A DNA stretch of 34,073 nucleotides, taken from the NCBI GenBank assembly GCA_041750975.1, contig JBGSYN010000151.1, positions 1 through 34,073 of the forward strand, written 5' to 3'. This DNA comes from JBGSYN01 sp041750975 (GTDB lineage: Bacteria > Pseudomonadota > Alphaproteobacteria > Geminicoccales > Geminicoccaceae). The notes beneath the pieces are model-generated. The model searched no databases. It was not told the DNA's origin and worked only from the letters and a program-made list of their open reading frames with translations. The position numbers and the translations under genes are program-made. Positions 22,757 through 31,653 of this stretch are shown in pieces. How positions within the stretch are numbered: position 1 is the stretch's first letter; each line of letters starts with the position of its first letter.

Positions 22757-23536
22757 TCAGGCTGGACGGCGTCGATGGCGGCCGCTCGCGGACCTGCCCT
22801 CGAGCAAAGGATATTTGGTGCCGAGTTGCTCCTTGAGCACCTTTCCGGTCACTTCTTCGACCTCTCGATCCTTGAGCGCACCAAGCTGGAACGGGCCATA
22901 GGCGATCCGGATCAGTCGATTGACCTGCAGATCCAGACTTTCCAAAATATTTCGAATCTCGCGGTTTTTGCCTTCGCGCAGCCCCATGCTGAGCCAGACA
23001 TTGTGGCCCTGAACGCGATCGACACGTGCCTCGACGCCACCATAATTGACGCCGTCGATGGCGACACCGTCCTTGAGTTCGTCGAGTGCCGCCTGCTCGA
23101 CCCGCCCGTAAGCCCGGACCCGATAGCGCCGGAGCCAGCCGGTCGAGGGCAACTCGAGAAAGCGCTTCAGCCCGCCGTCATTGGTGAGCAGCAAGAGCCC
23201 CTCGGTGGTAAGATCGAGCCTGCCGACAGGCATCAGTCGCGGCAACTCCGCGGGCAGCAGATCATAGATGGTTTTCCTGCCCTCCGGATCGTGGGCGCTG
23301 GTGACGATACCGCGCGGTTTGTTCAGGCGAAACAATCGCGTCGGTTCGGTTTCGCGCAGCACCTCGCCGTCGATCTTGATGGTCTGCCCCGGCCGGACAT
23401 TGACGGCGGCACTCTGGAGGGTCTCACTGTCGATCTGGACCCGGCCTGCCGCAATCAGCGCCTCGGCCTCGCGTCTCGAACAGACGCCCGCACGCGCGAT
23501 CAGCTTGGCGATCCGCTCGCCCTCGAAAGCGCTCAT
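22757..23536 (-). CDS. Pseudouridine synthase, RsuA/RluB family
   Basis: 259 residues from ATG 23536. Residues 7-50 are an S4 RNA-binding domain (RIAKLIARAGVCSRREAEALI). The catalytic domain follows, with LNKPRG, the active-site Asp108 in PVGRLDLTTEGLLLLTNDG, and GKNREIRNIL. It isomerises a specific uridine in rRNA. The S4 domain and length fit RluB (23S U2605) or RsuA (16S U516); in alphaproteobacteria RluB is the commoner assignment, but I cannot separate them by eye. The basic tail RSASGRHRRRPA ends right at the tandem repeat that precedes rsmD. Confidence 0.92.
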   Translation of the reverse strand: MSAFEGERIAKLIARAGVCSRREAEALIAAGRVQIDSETLQSAAVNVRPGQTIKIDGEVLRETEPTRLFRLNKPRGIVTSAHDPEGRKTIYDLLPAELPRLMPVGRLDLTTEGLLLLTNDGGLKRFLELPSTGWLRRYRVRAYGRVEQAALDELKDGVAIDGVNYGGVEARVDRVQGHNVWLSMGLREGKNREIRNILESLDLQVNRLIRIAYGPFQLGALKDREVEEVTGKVLKEQLGTKYPLLEGRSASGRHRRRPA

Positions 23537-23546
23537 GCAACAAACT

Positions 23547-24275
23547 TCATGATTGCGCCGGACCTCTGGCGGCGTCGACGAAAGCGCCGAGCAGCTTGGG
23601 GTCCGTGGCACTCACGGCATATTCGGGATGCCACTGGACACCGATGCAAAAGCGATAGTCCGGCGCCTCGATCGCCTCGATCACGCCATCGGGCGCGCGG
23701 CCACTGACCACGACGCCAGGGCCCATTTCCTTAGCGGCCTGATGATGGGCGCTGTTGACCTCGATCTGCGTAGTCCCGAGCAGGTGGTGCAGTCTCGAAC
23801 CCTCGGCGATCGCGACTGCATGACCGGGTTCGGTGCGAGGATTCGGCTGCTCATGCGGCAGCGCGTTCTCGATCTCGTCCGGTATGTGCTGGATCAAAGT
23901 GCCGCCGAGGACGACGTTAAGGAGTTGCTGACCGCCGCAGATCCCCAGCACCGGCAGATTCCGGTCCAGCGCCGCCTTGGTGATCTCCCATTCGAACGCC
24001 GTGCGCAGGTCCTTGGTGGTGACGCTGGCGTGACGCTCGTTGGCGCCGTAAAGGCCAGGGTCGAGATCGAACGCCCCGCCGGTCACGATCAGGCCGTCGA
24101 TCATCGAGAGATAGTCGCCAACCAGGGCGACTTCATGCGGCAGGGCGATCGGCAGGCCGCCGGCTTCGACCACTGCGGCGCAATAGTTCTGCCGCAGGGC
24201 ATACCAGGGCAGCTTCGAATAGCCGCCCGCGGCTTCGCTATCCAGCGTGACGCCGATGCGTGGGCGCGATCTCAC
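23547..24275 (-). CDS. Class-I glutamine amidotransferase-like hydrolase (peptidase C26)
   Basis: 242 residues from GTG 24275, overlapping the stop of the gene upstream (GTGA). The triad is Cys113 in LGICGGQQ, His216 and Glu218 in VQWHPE. IDGLIVTGGAFDLDPGLYG and the NSAHHQA block match gamma-glutamyl-gamma-aminobutyrate hydrolases. Those enzymes act in putrescine use; the E. coli one is confusingly also named PuuD but is unrelated to the urate hydroxylase in this window. No other putrescine gene is present, so the substrate, some gamma-glutamyl amide, is open. It is cytoplasmic. Confidence 0.88.
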   Translation of the reverse strand: MRSRPRIGVTLDSEAAGGYSKLPWYALRQNYCAAVVEAGGLPIALPHEVALVGDYLSMIDGLIVTGGAFDLDPGLYGANERHASVTTKDLRTAFEWEITKAALDRNLPVLGICGGQQLLNVVLGGTLIQHIPDEIENALPHEQPNPRTEPGHAVAIAEGSRLHHLLGTTQIEVNSAHHQAAKEMGPGVVVSGRAPDGVIEAIEAPDYRFCIGVQWHPEYAVSATDPKLLGAFVDAARGPAQS

Positions 24276-25420
24276 CAATTGGTCACCGACCCGTCGGCCC
24301 GCCGCAGATGCGGGGCCTCCCAGTGCCGGAAATTGCGGGAGGCCTCGATGACTGCCGCCTCGTTGACCTCGATGCCGAGCCCCGGCGCGTCCGGCACGAC
24401 GTAGTCAGCACCCTTGAGTTGCACCTGGGTCGGAAAAATGTTGCGGTCGTTGCGGCCGTCGTCGCCTGCGACTTCGAGCCAGGAGAAATTGGCCACGGCA
24501 GCGCCGAGATGAACACTCGCGGCCGTGGTAATCGGGCCCAGTGGGTTATGCGGCATCAGGTCGATATAGTGGGCTTCGGCCCAGCCAGCGACCTTCATCG
24601 CCTCCGTGAAGCCGCCGACATTGGCGATATCGACGCGCGCGAACTGGGTCAGGCCCTGTTCGATGTAGGGCAGGAACTGCCACTTCGACGCGAATTCCTC
24701 GCCGATGGCGAACGGCACGTCGGTGAGCTTGCGCAAGGTCGCATAGGCCTCGGGACACTCGTCCCTGATCGGCTCCTCGATGAAATCGAGCGTGCCTTTG
24801 GGCATGCGCTGACAGAATGAGGCGGTTTCGGCGACGCTGAGGCGATGATGGTAATCGATGCCGAGCACCACGGCGCTGCCAAAGGCTTCGCGGCATGCGA
24901 CCATCCATTGGGCGGACTCGGCGAGCGATTTTCTCGGATCGTAGATCTGGCTCTCCGGCTGATGAAGCGCCCGCGGCAGGCGCAGACAGGTCCAGCCGGC
25001 CTCGATGAAATCGAGCCCCTCTTTCGTCATCTCGTCGGGTGTCGTGGTTCGGAGTGTGGCGAAACCGGGGACCAGATCCCGCTGTCGTCCGCCCAGGAGC
25101 TCGTAGACCGGAACGCCCAGGGCCTGCCCCTTGATGTCGTGCAGGGCGACATCGATCGCCGACATCGCAGCGGTCAGAACCCGGCCGCCTTCGAAATACT
25201 GGCTTCGGTAAATCTCCTGCCAGATGCGGCCGATCCGCATCGGGTCCTGGCCGAGCAAAAACTGCCGGAAATGGTCGACCGCCCCCATCACCGCGAGTTC
25301 GCGCCCGGAAAGTCCGGATTCGCCCCAGCCGGTCTGACCTTCATCGGTCTTGATCTGGATCAGCAGTTGATTGCGCCGGCCCAGCCAGACCGGATAGCAA
25401 TAGATCGCCGCGATTTTCAT
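24272..25420 (-). CDS. Mandelate racemase/muconate lactonizing enzyme-family sugar-acid dehydratase
   Basis: 382 residues from ATG 25420. The N-terminal capping domain is followed by the enolase-superfamily barrel. Magnesium ligands are Asp189, Glu215 and Glu241 with the typical 26-residue spacing (GIDYHH, FIEEPI, IGEEF). The general base pair is Asp264 and His291 (DIANVGG, MPHNPLGP). This matches the galactonate/gluconate dehydratase-type part of the MR subgroup, which dehydrates aldonic acids to 2-keto-3-deoxy acids. The exact sugar acid is unknown. It follows the epimerase/dehydrogenase gene with a one-base gap, so the two probably act on related sugar acids. Confidence 0.88.
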   Translation of the reverse strand: MKIAAIYCYPVWLGRRNQLLIQIKTDEGQTGWGESGLSGRELAVMGAVDHFRQFLLGQDPMRIGRIWQEIYRSQYFEGGRVLTAAMSAIDVALHDIKGQALGVPVYELLGGRQRDLVPGFATLRTTTPDEMTKEGLDFIEAGWTCLRLPRALHQPESQIYDPRKSLAESAQWMVACREAFGSAVVLGIDYHHRLSVAETASFCQRMPKGTLDFIEEPIRDECPEAYATLRKLTDVPFAIGEEFASKWQFLPYIEQGLTQFARVDIANVGGFTEAMKVAGWAEAHYIDLMPHNPLGPITTAASVHLGAAVANFSWLEVAGDDGRNDRNIFPTQVQLKGADYVVPDAPGLGIEVNEAAVIEASRNFRHWEAPHLRRADGSVTNW

Positions 25421-25421
25421 C

Positions 25422-26243
25422 CTAGTAAGCGCCCGACGGAAAGAGCTTTTCGAGCTGCACCGCGAGTTCGTATTTTTCCTTGAGCGTGTCCGAACGCACC
25501 TGCTGTTCTTCGGTGACTTCCGCCGTATGTCCGTCCTTGGGGTCATAGCCGATGACCCGACGGGTCTCGTCGATATCCCAGGGCATGCCCGGGTTGTCCG
25601 ACATATGATTGAGCACGGCGAAATTGACGCCATCGGCGATCGCCGCCCGCTCGAAGCCCTGGCAGAAATCGCGATTGCTGAGCCACATGTGCTGGCCCCA
25701 AACCGCCTGGTTCATCTTGGGTCCGGGAAGGTTCTCGCCTTTCTGGATGTAGCCGATCCGCATCGCGACGAAGGAAACGCCGCGCTGTTCGGCAAGGCTC
25801 TTGCCGGCCCGCTCGCCGATCAGCTTGGAGATGCCATAGGGGTTGAGCGGCCAGGGTTCCAGATCCGTCGTCAGCCGCTTGCCGCTGAAGCGGTATCCGG
25901 CCATCACCCAATTCGAGCTGGCGAAGACGACCCGCCCGGCGCCGTACTTTGCGGCGGCGTCATAGACATTGAAGGTGAGATCGAGATTGAGCTTTTGCGC
26001 CGTTGCCCAGTCGATCCGGGGGCTCGGATGGGCCGCCAGATGGACGACCGCGTCGACCCCCTCGAACTCACGGGCCCATGCCTCATCGTAAACCGAGAGA
26101 TCGGCTTTCGTGACGCCCGGCATATTGTTGGGATTGAGACAGAGCCGCCGGACTTCGTAGCCGCCCGCAGTCTCGAGATGATTGCCCAGCTTGGTGCCGA
26201 GATTGCCCGTGGCACCCGTGATCAGGATGGTCTTATGCGTCAT
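25422..26243 (-). CDS. NAD-dependent epimerase/dehydratase family protein, possibly a uronate dehydrogenase
   Basis: 273 residues. An extended SDR: GATGNLG (10-16), a downstream Asp in KADLSVYD, then Ser110 (FASSNWV), Tyr136 and Lys140 (NPYGISK) as the catalytic set. The length is close to uronate dehydrogenase (about 265), whose sequences share the HLAAHPSP and ASSN blocks. Uronate dehydrogenase makes aldaric acid lactones, which would match the dehydratase encoded next (inference). It starts at ATG 26243 and is separated from the GST gene by 42 bp. Confidence 0.85.
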   Translation of the reverse strand: MTHKTILITGATGNLGTKLGNHLETAGGYEVRRLCLNPNNMPGVTKADLSVYDEAWAREFEGVDAVVHLAAHPSPRIDWATAQKLNLDLTFNVYDAAAKYGAGRVVFASSNWVMAGYRFSGKRLTTDLEPWPLNPYGISKLIGERAGKSLAEQRGVSFVAMRIGYIQKGENLPGPKMNQAVWGQHMWLSNRDFCQGFERAAIADGVNFAVLNHMSDNPGMPWDIDETRRVIGYDPKDGHTAEVTEEQQVRSDTLKEKYELAVQLEKLFPSGAY

Positions 26244-26285
26244 GCTATTCTGGATCCGTTGACTAGGGAAAAATCCGGCCTGGCG

Positions 26286-27077
26286 TTACTCGGCGGCGAG
26301 CCCGTTTTCCATGGCGTCGCACCAGGCGGTCAGATTGTCGAAACGCTGCGCATCCCGCTTTAGCGGCGTTTCGATAGGAACATAAAGAATGTTTGCAAGA
26401 AAACCGTGAACGATCGCATCGATCGTCGTCAGCTGCTCGCCCAGAAAGAACGGCCGATCACCAAGCAAATTGGCAATCGCGGTCAGATCGGCGTGACCTC
26501 GCGCATAAATCGTGTCGCGGTCAAGGCGCCCGAGGCCTTGCTTCGCGATAATTTGCGCACCGCCGCGCCGGGCAAGGGTGCGGATGACAGGGCGCAGGAT
26601 TGGCGGCAGTGAGGCGAAAAAGGCATCCCGCAGGACTGCCCACCCGTCGGGATCGATCCAGCGACTATAGAGAATCACGAAATAGAGGTGCTCTTCCACA
26701 AGGCGCTGCAACACCAGCGATCGGGCCATGTCGTCAGCCGACATGCCGGCATCCGGATCGATCCCGCGTGTCTCCTTCAAATAGTCGATAATGGAGCTGG
26801 TCTCGGCGATGCGATGGTCGCCGTCGATGATATAGGGCAGCTTGCCAAGCGGTGCTGAACGAGGATTCATCGTCGTCCGCACGGTGAAGGGGACTTCGGC
26901 CAGCCGCAGCCATGATTCGAGCTTCAGGCAGAACGGGCTGACATTGCGGTCCCAGACATAGGGAAATTGAACCAGAACGATAGCTCGGCTATCGGCGGCG
27001 TGCGGCAGGGGTGATTCGGTCTCTGCTTGCATCGAGAGGGCCAAAGGGGCCGTTCTTTCATCTTCGAGTGGCTTCAT
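26286..27077 (-). CDS. Glutathione S-transferase-like protein of the metaxin/Faxc type
   Basis: 263 residues from ATG 27077, or 248 from ATG 27032; neither has a strong SD and the first 30 residues are unconserved. The thioredoxin-fold domain begins VQFPYVWDRNVSPFCLKLESWL and includes LGKLPYIIDGDHRIAETSSIIDYLKE. The helical domain has LVEEHLYFVILYSRW and ends with TTIDAIVHGFLANIL. This arrangement is that of the failed-axon-connections/metaxin-like GSTs found widely in proteobacteria, whose substrates are unknown. From ATG 27077 the gene shares the CATG tetranucleotide with the divergent sbcD start. Confidence 0.83.
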   Translation of the reverse strand: MKPLEDERTAPLALSMQAETESPLPHAADSRAIVLVQFPYVWDRNVSPFCLKLESWLRLAEVPFTVRTTMNPRSAPLGKLPYIIDGDHRIAETSSIIDYLKETRGIDPDAGMSADDMARSLVLQRLVEEHLYFVILYSRWIDPDGWAVLRDAFFASLPPILRPVIRTLARRGGAQIIAKQGLGRLDRDTIYARGHADLTAIANLLGDRPFFLGEQLTTIDAIVHGFLANILYVPIETPLKRDAQRFDNLTAWCDAMENGLAAE

Positions 27078-28209
27078 GCGTTTTCTTCATACAGCAGACT
27101 GGCATCTCGGGCGAACACTGCATGGCTACCCGCTACTTGATGATCAGGCAGGCTTGTTGGACGATATCGTCATTGCCGCCCGGGAACTTAAGGTCGAGGC
27201 GGTCTTGGTTGCGGGCGATATTTTCGATCGGGCCGTCCCGCCGCCCGAGGCGGTGGACGTGCTCGACGAGGTGCTGTTCCGCCTTGTGGTCGACCAGCGG
27301 CTGCAGGTTATCGTCATTGCCGGCAATCACGACAGCCCAAGGAGGCTCGCCTTCGGCTCGCGCCTGATGCAACCCCAAGGCCTCACGATTCGTACCAATC
27401 TGGTCGATATTGCGACACCGATCCACCTCGAGGATAGATTTGGCAGGCTCGACCTTTTCGCGCTCCCTTATGCCGAGCCCGCTTCGGTCAATCAACAATG
27501 GGGTTTGGCGACGCGCAGCCACCAGGAGGCGATGGCGGCATTGATCGATCGTCTGCCACTTCGAGATAGCCGCCGTCCATTGGCGATGGCGCATCTTTTC
27601 CTCAAAGGCGGGGCCGAAAGCGAATCCGAGCGGCCGCTTACCGTCGGCACCCTCGAAGGGGTTTCGCCCAAGCTGCTGGACCCCTTCGCCTATACGGCCC
27701 TCGGCCATCTGCATCGGCCGCAAGCCTGGTTGGACGGCCGGATTCGCTATAGCGGTTCGCTGATGCGGATGAGTTTCGATGAAGCCGACCACGAAAAATC
27801 ATTCACCGTTGTCGACATAGACGGCAACGGCCTCGTCAGCACGGAAAGCGTCACACTCACGCCGAAGCGTCAGGTCGTCAGCCGGCGAGGCCACCTTGCC
27901 GATCTGTTGAGATCGCCGCCTTCGGAAGATTTTATCGGCATCGAGCTGCTCGATGAGGGTGCGATACTCGACGCGCATGGCCGGCTCCGTGAGGTTTTCC
28001 CCAATTTGTGCGAAGTCACGCGTCCTCACTACCGCGCCCTGATCGGCCAGTCGAAGGCCGATCCCGCCAGATCGGAGCGCAGCACCGGCGAACTCTTTGC
28101 CGATTTCTTCGAGACCATGACCGGCGATGCCATCGGTCAGGAAGAACGCTCTGCCTTCGAGCAAGCATACCATGATTTTTCGACAGCCGAACGGGAGGCC
28201 GGCGGTTGA
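27076..28209 (+). CDS. sbcD: DNA repair nuclease subunit SbcD (Mre11-like)
   Basis: 377 residues. The metallophosphatase motifs are in order: LHTADWHLGR (Asp8, His10), AGDIFDRA, AGNHDSP, MAHLFLKG and ALGHLHRPQ. With SbcC it forms the nuclease that opens hairpins and trims DNA ends, helping remove long palindromes and protein-blocked ends. It starts at ATG 27076 with the usual MRFLHTADWH; no strong SD. The stop overlaps the sbcC start (TTGA). Confidence 0.96.
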   Translation: MRFLHTADWHLGRTLHGYPLLDDQAGLLDDIVIAARELKVEAVLVAGDIFDRAVPPPEAVDVLDEVLFRLVVDQRLQVIVIAGNHDSPRRLAFGSRLMQPQGLTIRTNLVDIATPIHLEDRFGRLDLFALPYAEPASVNQQWGLATRSHQEAMAALIDRLPLRDSRRPLAMAHLFLKGGAESESERPLTVGTLEGVSPKLLDPFAYTALGHLHRPQAWLDGRIRYSGSLMRMSFDEADHEKSFTVVDIDGNGLVSTESVTLTPKRQVVSRRGHLADLLRSPPSEDFIGIELLDEGAILDAHGRLREVFPNLCEVTRPHYRALIGQSKADPARSERSTGELFADFFETMTGDAIGQEERSAFEQAYHDFSTAEREAGG

Positions 28210-30668
28210 GGTTGCTGCGGCTGGAGCTCGAGGGGTTCGGTGTCTATGACGAGCCGCTCAAGCTCGACTTCGCGAAGCTGCCGCTCAATTGCTTGTTTCT
28301 GGTCCACGGGCCGACCGGCGGCGGCAAGTCGATGCTGCTGGATGGGATATGTTTTGCGCTGTTCGACGAGGCCGCCACCCGGGAACGCTCGGGTGCCGCG
28401 CTCAGAAGCGATCACGCCAAGCCTGAGCGTGCCACGCGGGTCGTCCTCGAGTTCGCTCTCCGTGGCAAGGTCTACCGTCTGCAGCGCTCGCCTGCCTATG
28501 AGCGGCCGGCGCAGCGTGGCGGGGGGTTGGTGGCGCAGCCGGCGCGGGTCGAGTTTCATCGACTTGCCGGTGAGGAGAGCGGCGCCGATGCAGTCGAGCT
28601 TCTGGGCAATCGCAAGAAGGAGGTCGACCAGCGCATAATCGATACGCTCGGGATCGATGGCGAGCAGTTCCGCCAGCTCGTCGTTATCCCGCAAGGACGG
28701 TTTCGGGAGATCCTGACGGCCGGCTCGCGCGATCGGGAACAAATGATGGCGAGCCTGTTCCAAACCGAGCGCCTGGCGCGTCTCCAATCCTTCATGAAGT
28801 CACGGGCCAACGAGCTTCAAGCGACGATCCGCGCCGGACGCGAGAGGCGAGAAGCGGTGCTGCAGGGGCTCGGCGTACAAAGCGAGCACGAATTGGTCCC
28901 GGCCATCGAGCAGGCGGCTCATGAGCTGGAGCGCGTCGCCCAATCCGTGGCCGCCGCAACGACGGCCGCCCTCCAGGCGCGTCAAGCGCTCGAGCGGACC
29001 AAAGATCGCAATCAGAAATTGGCACGGCTCGAACAAACGAGATCAGCAGTCGCTGCACGGGAAATCGAGGCGCCGATGCAGCGTGACCGGCTTGAGGCGC
29101 TGCAACAGGCGCGAAAGCTTCAATCGCTCGAGCCGCTGTTCGCACGCGTCACAGAAGCAGGAGCGTTTCTCGAAAGGCAGGATCGAGAGCTCGCCGACCT
29201 CGCCAGGAAGCTTGTGCTCGCGCGCGATCGGATCGCCGACGCCGACCGTTCGCGGGAAAAGCTTACCGGCGAGGCGCTGGCTCTCCTGCGACAGATCGAA
29301 GATCGATCGAAGGGCGACAGCAAGGCTGTCGAAACGGCCGGAGAGAACCTGCGACAGGCGGAATTGCTCTGGCGGGCTGGACGCGCCGGTCATCTGGCGC
29401 GTCAGCTTAAGCCGGGTGAACCATGCCCGGTCTGTGGATCGAGCGAGCATCCGGTGCCAGCACCGGTCGATGATTCGACACCGGACGATGCGGCGATCGA
29501 GCGCCTGCGGCATCTCCTCGATGAGGCCAGGGCCAGGTTCCGCGCCGCCGAGCGCGGCATCGACCGGTTCCGCGAAGCGCTGCAAACCCTTGCAGTCGAT
29601 TTCGACGCTGAGCTTCTGTCCGCACCGGCACTTACACCGGAAAGAATGATCCAGGCGCTCCGGCAGCAGGCGACCGATGCCGAGACATTGCGCAACAACG
29701 AAGCCAAGCTGGCTCAAGCGCACAGCCTCACCCAGCAGCAGGTCGAGGCCGCCGTGAAATCCGTCAAACAGTCTCGCAACGCGCTAACCGATGCCGTCAC
29801 CGCTGCCGGCTTTGCGACCATCGACGAAGCACAGAAGCTCAGGCTTGACGCAACGGCCATGGCGAAACTCGAAGCCGTGATCGAGGCCTTCGGCCGCCGT
29901 GAGATCGAAGCGCAGACGCGGCTCGCTACCGCCCTGGAGGAAGCGCCCGAAGGCGAGATGATCGATCCGGTGCCGTTCGAGGTCAGTGCCAAACAGACCG
30001 AGGCCGCTCGCGATACCGCCCTGCGCGAGGAGGAAGCGGCCAGGATCAGGCATCGACGCCTGCTCGAAGGACGTGAGGCGCTGGCGCTGCTGGCACGGCA
30101 GATCGACGAACTCGACGCGCGCTATGCCGTCGAGGGCCGGATCGCGGCGCTTGCCAATGGCGAAGGTGGGACCGAGCGGATCACTTTTCAGCGATTCGTC
30201 CTCGCCACCCTGCTCGACGAGGCGCTCGATGCGGCAAGCCAGCGCCTCAGGCTGATGAGCCGCAATCGCTATATTCTGCGGCGGGCGCTGGCGAGTGCCG
30301 ATCGCCGCCAGGTCGCTGGCCTCGATCTCGAGGTGGACGATGCCTATACGGGCCGCTCGCGTCCGGTCGGCACCCTCTCTGGCGGTGAGAGTTTTCTCGC
30401 CTCGCTGGCGCTGGCGCTCGGCATGGCCGATGTGATCGCCCGGCATGCAGGCGGCATTCGCCTGGAAACCATGTTCATCGACGAGGGCTTCGGTTCGCTC
30501 GATCCGGAAGCCCTCGATCTCGCCATGCGCACCCTGATCGACCTGCGACGTGAAGGCCGGACCATCGGCATTGTCAGCCATGTTCCGGAACTCCGCGAAC
30601 GAATCGATTACCGGCTCGAAGTCAAGGCGACCGCGCGCGGCAGCCACGCGGCCTTCGTCCTGCCCTGA
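28206..30668 (+). CDS. sbcC: DNA repair ATPase SbcC (Rad50-like)
   Basis: 820 residues from TTG 28206, overlapping the sbcD stop. Walker A is GPTGGGKS (35-42). Long coiled-coil arms rich in Arg, Glu, Ala and Gln flank the zinc hook CPVC at 407-410. The ABC signature LSGGES is at 724-729, and Walker B FIDEGFGSLD follows at about 755-765. The two ATPase halves join head to head and the hook dimerises. E. coli SbcC is about 1,050 residues, so these arms are clearly shorter. No interruption was seen. Confidence 0.95.
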   Translation: MRLLRLELEGFGVYDEPLKLDFAKLPLNCLFLVHGPTGGGKSMLLDGICFALFDEAATRERSGAALRSDHAKPERATRVVLEFALRGKVYRLQRSPAYERPAQRGGGLVAQPARVEFHRLAGEESGADAVELLGNRKKEVDQRIIDTLGIDGEQFRQLVVIPQGRFREILTAGSRDREQMMASLFQTERLARLQSFMKSRANELQATIRAGRERREAVLQGLGVQSEHELVPAIEQAAHELERVAQSVAAATTAALQARQALERTKDRNQKLARLEQTRSAVAAREIEAPMQRDRLEALQQARKLQSLEPLFARVTEAGAFLERQDRELADLARKLVLARDRIADADRSREKLTGEALALLRQIEDRSKGDSKAVETAGENLRQAELLWRAGRAGHLARQLKPGEPCPVCGSSEHPVPAPVDDSTPDDAAIERLRHLLDEARARFRAAERGIDRFREALQTLAVDFDAELLSAPALTPERMIQALRQQATDAETLRNNEAKLAQAHSLTQQQVEAAVKSVKQSRNALTDAVTAAGFATIDEAQKLRLDATAMAKLEAVIEAFGRREIEAQTRLATALEEAPEGEMIDPVPFEVSAKQTEAARDTALREEEAARIRHRRLLEGREALALLARQIDELDARYAVEGRIAALANGEGGTERITFQRFVLATLLDEALDAASQRLRLMSRNRYILRRALASADRRQVAGLDLEVDDAYTGRSRPVGTLSGGESFLASLALALGMADVIARHAGGIRLETMFIDEGFGSLDPEALDLAMRTLIDLRREGRTIGIVSHVPELRERIDYRLEVKATARGSHAAFVLP

Positions 30669-30738
30669 GCCTTGGAGATTGACGTCGACGCCGCCGATCC
30701 ATAGGCGCGTTGGAGACAAGGCCCCGAAGGAATTGCCG

Positions 30739-31629
30739 ATGGTCCAAACCAAAAATCCGCGCCAACTGAAGGTCGGTGTCGGTCAGATCGGGGCCGCCAC
30801 CTTCGATCTCCATGCCAATCTCGGCAAGCATATCGAGATTATCCGCGAAGCCCGCGATCAGGGCGTGGAGCTTCTGCTGTTTCCGGAATTGTCGCTCACC
30901 GGCTACATGATCGGACCAGCCGTCATCGATCTGGCGATGCCCCGGAACGATCCCTTTTTGCTGCAGCTCGCGACCCACGCCGAAGGCATGACCGCTATCG
31001 TCGGCTTTGTCGAAGAAGCACCCGCGGCCCAATTCCACAATTCCGCCGTGGCGCTGCGCGATGGCGCCGTCATCTTCGTCCACCGCAAGCTCAATCTCGC
31101 GACCTACGGCAATCTCGAGGAAGGCAAATATTTCGCCGAAGGCCGCTATATCGATGTGTTCCAGCATCATCCGCCATGGACCGCCGGGATCCTGATTTGC
31201 GCCGATTTATGGAATCCAGGGCTGGTTCACCTTGCAGCGCTGCATGGCTGCACCATGCTGCTGGCACCCGTGGCCTCCTCGCTTGAGGCCGTGTTGGGCG
31301 ATTTTTCGAACCCCAAAGGCTGGGAGCTTACACTTTCCTTCTATGCGATGATGTACAGTATGCCCGTGATCATGGCCAACCATTGCGGTCTCGTCAACGG
31401 ACTCAACTTCTACGGTCAGAGCCGGATCGTCGACCCGCATGGCAATACGCTGGCGGTGGCCGGGAACGAGGAATGCCTGATCAGCGCCGATCTCGACTAC
31501 GAAATTGTCCGCCGGACACGCTTTCAACTGCCGACCGTGCGCGATTCAAATCTTGATCTGATCCATCGCGAAATTGAACGCATGGCAAACCGCATCGGTA
31601 TACGATGGTCGGTGCTAGAAAAGCGATGA
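30739..31629 (+). CDS. Carbon-nitrogen hydrolase (nitrilase superfamily)
   Basis: 296 residues from ATG 30739, preceded by AAGGAA. The Glu-Lys-Cys triad is Glu50 (LFPELSLTGY), Lys117 (VHRKLNL) and Cys154 (ILICADLWNP). Members hydrolyse amides, carbamoyl compounds or nitriles in the cytoplasm. The PELSLTGY form resembles aliphatic amidase, N-carbamoylputrescine amidase and NAD-synthetase glutaminase domains; with no partner gene, the substrate is unknown. It stands alone between sbcC (70 bp upstream) and the MBL gene (24 bp downstream), and is probably co-transcribed with the latter. Confidence 0.88.
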   Translation: MVQTKNPRQLKVGVGQIGAATFDLHANLGKHIEIIREARDQGVELLLFPELSLTGYMIGPAVIDLAMPRNDPFLLQLATHAEGMTAIVGFVEEAPAAQFHNSAVALRDGAVIFVHRKLNLATYGNLEEGKYFAEGRYIDVFQHHPPWTAGILICADLWNPGLVHLAALHGCTMLLAPVASSLEAVLGDFSNPKGWELTLSFYAMMYSMPVIMANHCGLVNGLNFYGQSRIVDPHGNTLAVAGNEECLISADLDYEIVRRTRFQLPTVRDSNLDLIHREIERMANRIGIRWSVLEKR

Positions 31630-31653
31630 GCAAACTGCCGGAGGATTACGCCC

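Noticed and set aside
21965..23707. A very long open frame on the plus strand opposite DUF1289, rsmD and the pseudouridine synthase.
   Set aside because: It lies wholly antisense to three genes with full family motifs; its product is Arg/Pro/Gln-rich with no recognisable domain, as expected of GC-rich shadow frames.
23547..24275. Assigning the C26 hydrolase to the purine pathway because its E. coli relative is named PuuD.
   Set aside because: The name is a coincidence: that PuuD is a gamma-glutamyl-GABA hydrolase, unrelated to the urate hydroxylase at 11495-12706.
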